Positions 59,555 through 64,000 of a stretch of DNA of 64,000 bases are shown one piece after another; within the stretch, counting starts at the first letter, position 1; the number at the start of each line of letters is the position of its first letter. Source of the DNA: Oscheius onirici (Eukaryota > Nematoda > Chromadorea > Rhabditida > Rhabditidae); contig OW051468.1 in assembly GCA_932521025.1 (NCBI GenBank), forward strand, positions 6,696,064 to 6,760,063. Direction: 5' to 3'. The notes beneath the pieces were generated by a model. The model was not told the origin of the DNA. It ran no database searches and worked only from the letters and a program-made list of their open reading frames with translations. The translations under genes and the position numbers were made by a program.

Positions 59555-60159
59555 ATGTCATGTGAGTCACTCCATTCTCCGTCGTCTGTCGAGGACAAGA
59601 CTGAGCAGAAAGGTAACGACTATCTGGAGAAGAGGAGGAAGAACAACAGTTCTGCGAGGAGGTCCAGAGAAGTTAGAAGGATGAGGGAACAGAATGCTAG
59701 AAAGAGGATGGAGGTGTGTTTTCCCTCTTCTTATCGTGGTTGTCAAAAAAAGTAGTTCTAGTCGCAAATAGCTCATCAACCCATGGATATCGAAACAATA
59801 AGATCTAAAATCATCCAATGACGTGGTTCAAAATTTGTACGAAGAGCATTTGGGATTTTTTTTTCACTTTCCGCTTACTCAGACTACTGACGGTTGGACA
59901 ACTCCTTGGCAGGTTTCGACGCTCTGCTTTAAAAACTACTGTATTTCGAGTAACTACCCATGATTATTATCTGTTCTATAGGAATATACAGACTTTCGTA
60001 GTAGTTTTTTGTACGTTAGGAAAAATTACATCAATTTTGCAGGAACTCGAAGAAGAGAACCGCCAACTGCACGAGGAAATTGGTCACCTCCGTCTCGAAT
60101 ACTCTCAACTTCTTATTATGTTCTTAGCCCAGAAGAGCGCGTCTACCAGTTCCCAGTGA
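59555..60159 (+). CDS. Small bZIP transcription factor (PAR/CES-2-like)
   Basis: Nuclear DNA-binding factor of 91 residues from two exons (59555-59713 and 60043-60159). The basic region DYLEKRRKNNSSARRSREVR holds the bZIP signature N-x7-R (NSSARRSR) and resembles PAR-type factors such as C. elegans CES-2 and ATF-2. It runs directly into a leucine-zipper heptad pattern (RMEELEEENRQLHEEIGHLR then LEYSQLLIMFLAQK). The intron of 329 bp splits the basic region from the zipper. It is unusually short: only about 25 residues precede the basic region, and there is no activation domain, so it may work as a dimer partner or repressor. Poly(A) signal AATAAAG immediately follows the stop. The exact paralogue is not assigned. 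Confidence 0.88.
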
Positions 60160-61986
60160 TTCAAATAAAGACAGGTCTTACTAATCTACTGCTCTATGCC
60201 TCTTGACCCTTGTGACGCAACTCTCTCTCCCAGCAGGATGAGACTCTTGCTCTCGCGAGGAGAATCTATTGTATGCTCTGGCTGACTACAGATGCGACGA
60301 GTTACAACATCAAGGAGAGGAGACCGACATTTAGACCTGCAGACTCTTCATTATTTGGGGTTGCCAATAGTTGATTTTATCGGATTTCTTGGAAGGATTC
60401 AATAGAAAATCTAGAACAGGGCTCGCCTTCTTCAAGCGTTCATAGTTCGCACTTCAAATACATTGTCAATTTCCCCGTCTTCGTCCGAGAAAATAACAGA
60501 ATAAAGAAAATCGTTATTGGCCAGAACCTAAAATTTAAGGTACACCAACCTACGACGGTTATCGCCGCCCATTTTAGCTGAAAGTTTCTGGATAGTTTAA
60601 TCTTTTGACAAAACCTTACTTGCCTCGACTAGTTTATAGCAACTCTAACATGTAAGTTCAAAACTGATTCTAATCCTGACATTGTATTACTTGTCAGGAC
60701 CCTTTTGAGGTTCCTCACAAACATTAACAAAGACAGTATACCAGACACAATTGCGCTGTAGTAGAGAGAGCACTGGTTGGAAAAACTTTGAAGATGGTGG
60801 ACGTACGAAAAAAAGAGAAGATTACCGGCATTCCTCAGATCACCCTCCAATTAGTGAATTGTCCCAGCTGGAGGTCAATTAGCTCATTGGGGCCTTGTAT
60901 TGCACAAGGTCTGCGTGTTATCCGCCAGTCACATCGTCCCCGGCCACCAGCCTTATCCGAACCGAAATCTGACGCTTCGATTTTGGCGGAACGGCATCAA
61001 AATGGCCGACGATTCTCCCGCCCTCCAATTTTGTTCCCTCATTTTGTTCTCAATGACTCTTGTCACCTGCCCGTCTTGTCGAGACGTTAATCCCATGCTA
61101 AAGGCAAACGGAAGTGCAGTAAATCTAGCTATGATACCCATCACGTCTGTATAATTGGACTAGGTCAGTTGGCAGCTTTGGGAACACTATCTTGCTGTCC
61201 CAGATCATTCAAACTACTTTGTATTGAACGTTCAGCAAACCGACTTTTGAAATGTTGACTTCCGTAGCCATTCTTGTTATCTTTTGCCAGCTTTCACCTT
61301 ATTCCAGGAGTTGCTTCCACCTGTCACTGAATATGTCCAGTGTCAAGCTGTCTCCTTTCAGCAGCCATTGTTTTTGCTAACTCCTACCATTTCCGACGTC
61401 TACTTCTCAGGATTTTTGACCATCGTTCTGTGTAAACCTAACAATCCTTGTTCAAAAGTTGTCTAGGTGGTGCCAATGTTTATCTGCTTGTCCATTAGTC
61501 AAAAGGTGACAGATCTGCCCGAACCACCTTGACTAAAAGCGATAATTGCAGACTCTGTCACGCCTCTCATTCTGCTTATAAATCCTCGCTCATTCCATCT
61601 CGGATCTGATTTATTGTGCGCGAGAATCGTTCCCCTCTCCTCTCATTGTTCTCACTGCTTGTCGGCCGCTCTTTCCATTACCATTTATGGCAGTGTTAAT
61701 CCATCCAGGACAATGTCCAAATCCCTCCAGTACTGTCACCTCCCACTCTCTGCCTTTAGCCTTACCACTCGACTGTTGTTCCCTCTGGAGAACTTGTCCC
61801 ATCAGTCTTGTAGGTAGTCTTGTTCCCCCTTCTCGCGCACCTGTCTTCTGTCAGTCGTAGCTCATTTCTTTCAAGTGCGGCCGCCCAACGTGACATGGCC
61901 ATTTGTCACTACGAGCAGTAGTACCTGCCCGTCCCCTTTACGACCATCGCGACAGCTTTTTACGCACTCATTTCAGTCGCCACACA
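60160..61986. other. Intergenic region, no gene seen
   Basis: 1.8 kb between the bZIP and F-box genes. Open frames (60788-61154, 61614-61817) have no splice context or recognisable content. Promoter sequence of the F-box gene presumably lies at the right end. Confidence 0.55.
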
Positions 61987-63066
61987 ATGTCCTGGGAGTC
62001 TCTTCCCGAAGAAATTCACGTCCAAATACTAGCCAAGCTGTCTTATTCCTCTTTGGAAGTCTGTCGACTGGTTAGTCGCAACGTTAAAAGGATTGTGGCG
62101 GAGAACAAGAGACGACTGCAGAGAAGACAGATCAACCTGGTTCGGTTGTGCTGCGAGGAGGAAGAATGGTCAGCTGTGGTCTTTAACAAGGACGAAAGGA
62201 AGAGAAAAATTATTCGGGAGCAGCAAAATGAAAAGAGAAGGTTGGTCTAAACTTTAACTGTTTGGCTTTTATTTTTACAAAAGTTGTTTCACTTTTATAA
62301 TGTACCTGTTTCAGGCTTGAATCAGAGCCCTCGACTTCCTCTCTTCCTAACCACATCCTATCCCAAGTCAAGAGTCTCATTCGCGATTCCACAATTCGTT
62401 CACTGGAATTTTACGAGGTCAACCTCTCCTCCGATCTCATTTCCCGACTCATAACAGTCTTTGATGGGGTGACAATTGAGACAGTGGACATCAGTATGAG
62501 TTCATTCGAGAATTTCGGTTCTGAGGATCTGTTGAGGTAGGTCTATTTTTTTTTCGGTCAGACTGTCTCTATATTATGTCTTATTAGTCATACATTCTTT
62601 ACTTTTCCAGATTCCTGCTCCACGTAAAGCCTAAAAACGTCCGGTTGTCCTGGATACGACAACTATCTCCCCAGTTCTTTCATTCAAAAGAAATGGTAGA
62701 CTACCTAAAAGAACGAGAAACCCTGGAAATTATCAATGTGACTGACCCTCAAGTAGGCTCTCCAAAAAAAGAAAGAAATAATCGTTCAGGGCAAGCAAGT
62801 CAACATTCCAATGAGAATTACGGATCTTCTGAAATGCTTCAGTTTTCACATTGACGAGTCCTGTCAGCTTAGTTTGGAGGACATTAGGACAATGACAGAT
62901 GTATGTACTTTCAACTCTTTTACACACCGAATTCCAGAGTATGGAAAGGGATGTGGGACTACATCATGTCCGTCTGGAATGTTCTGCTAGACCGCAGCTC
63001 GCCAAAGACAGTCGACTGGTTATTCGCACCGACTCTCGAGGATTTTCAGTAAAACGACCAAGATAA
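61987..63066 (+). CDS. F-box protein, nematode type
   Basis: Likely substrate adaptor of an SCF ubiquitin ligase. The start MSWESLPEEIHVQILAKLSY followed by SSLEVCRLVSRNVKRIVAEN is a complete F-box (Skp1-binding) in the first 45 residues. The rest is of the leucine-rich type seen in expanded nematode F-box families (STIRSLEFYEVNLSSDLISR, FDGVTIETVDISMSSFENFG, LLKCFSFHIDESCQLSLEDI). Five exons: 61987-62240, 62316-62536, 62611 to about 62752, about 62789-62899, and about 62938-63066. All join in phase, and the stop is at 63064-63066. The CZIB gene converges with only 27 bp between stop codons. The substrate is unknown. Confidence 0.85.
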
Positions 63067-63093
63067 GGGACAAATTTATCAATTACACAACTA

Positions 63094-63755
63094 TCAACGT
63101 TCAAATTTGGTCTCAACAAAGCCAATCTCGACATAAGATTGACCGCAACGGTCGAAGTCAGTCCACATCTGGAAACAACCCAATGTTAGAGTTTTGAGAA
63201 TGTTTTAAAGTTCAAAATTAAATGTCCTCACCTCTTTGTTCAAGTCGACATTTCCAAACTCGGTTCCGATTTTGGAAGAGGCGCTCCAGCCCATTCGGGG
63301 CACAAATTCGACTGGTTCGGCTCCGCGGAAATCGAAGGTGACAATAGGCTGCCATTCCTGGTTCTGACCCGTATAATCGCTGATCGTTTTGGTGGCCAGA
63401 ACATCTAAATTCTTACTGTTAGTCAAATGATCTAAACATACCAATGGATCCATTATGCTTGCACTTTTTGCAATGGAAGACGTGATTGACATTTCCGCGA
63501 CTGTGAGGCTTAGCAAAGAGTTTCTAAACGTAACTAACGTGGGCAAAATAATTGGGGAAAACCTGAGCAATGATGAAAACTGCCTTCTCGGATCCATACT
63601 TGCAGTTTGCACATTGAATTTTCAGACAAAACTCGTATTTTTCGGGATTGGTGACGTAGAGACGAGTGATGTCAAACATGTGACATTTCATGTAAAGGGT
63701 CTTCTTCGGCTAAAAATGGCTTGTAAAACCTTGAAAGTAGCAGAAAACTGACCAT
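63094..63755 (-). CDS. CXXC zinc-binding protein (CZIB / UPF0587)
   Basis: Small conserved eukaryotic zinc-binding protein of poorly known function (human C1orf123). The first exon contributes only the ATG (63755-63753), followed by a 41-bp intron. Then come MFDITRLYVTNPEKYEFCLK, the first CXXC (IQCANCKYG), the second CXXC (NHVFHCKKCKHNGSI), the family block EWQPIVTFDFRGAEPVEFVP, and a C-terminus VWTDFDRCGQSYVEIGFVET with the stop at 63094-63096. Human CZIB has the same order, including the WTD(Y/F)D element. Both zinc-ligand pairs are intact. About 150 residues, the usual family length. Confidence 0.88.
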
Positions 63756-64000
63756 TTTTGTTAACAAGGGAAGAAGGAAAGACGACTGTCAAAATATCAA
63801 TTGAAAGGAACGCTTAAAGTAAGGCGCTACGGAAGAGACGAGGTGAGAAATTGGCGCAGTTTACACTTTCGAAAGAGCGCTTTTTTTCGATCGCATGAAA
63901 ACATGACTTGCTAAGTCTGTCTCTAAGCCAAGCCGAGGCTTGAAGATTCATGCAAACGTATTGCTTGTGAGAATCGAAGGATTTTTCCTGTTGGAGTGTC

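Overview
The window is animal DNA and almost certainly nematode. Genes are dense and split by many short GT-AG introns, mostly 37-60 bp. Several start codons sit 0-10 bp after a TTTCAG-type acceptor, as expected for spliced-leader trans-splicing. The Mn-superoxide dismutase is close to the C. elegans form, and an RTE-type LINE is present. Chromadorea is likely; I cannot name a species.

Layout. 1-26.2 kb is gene-rich: SPT16 (5' end outside the window), a damaged F-box-like gene, a long disordered acidic/lysine-rich protein with two MITE-like insertions in its introns, RPL27 and LSG1 (same strand, 106 bp apart, probably an operon), a mitochondrial L34-like protein, the CAF-1 p60 subunit (CHAF1B), Mn-SOD and a WDR75/UTP17-like WD40 protein. 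26.2-38.4 kb is an accessory block without a convincing protein gene. It holds a three-copy dispersed repeat, a short array of repeated hairpins with paired base changes, and a degenerate tandem array whose units carry an intron-like segment on the minus strand. 39.6-42.8 kb encodes a 653-residue unassigned protein.

44.3-52.0 kb is one gene for an unrecognised secreted protein with a GPI-anchor-like tail. One of its introns contains an antisense old-yellow-enzyme pseudogene, another contains a nearly complete RTE LINE with a target-site duplication, and a third appears to be GC-AG. 52.7-63.8 kb holds a Frizzled receptor, a small secreted protein, a MITE with an 8-bp duplication, a small bZIP factor, an F-box protein and a CXXC zinc-binding protein (CZIB/UPF0587).

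Functional themes: chromatin assembly (SPT16, CHAF1B), ribosome production (RPL27, LSG1, WDR75, mitochondrial L34), antioxidant defence (SOD), Wnt reception (Frizzled) and protein turnover (F-box). All identities come from reading translations; no search was run. Exon borders read by eye may be off by one or two bases.
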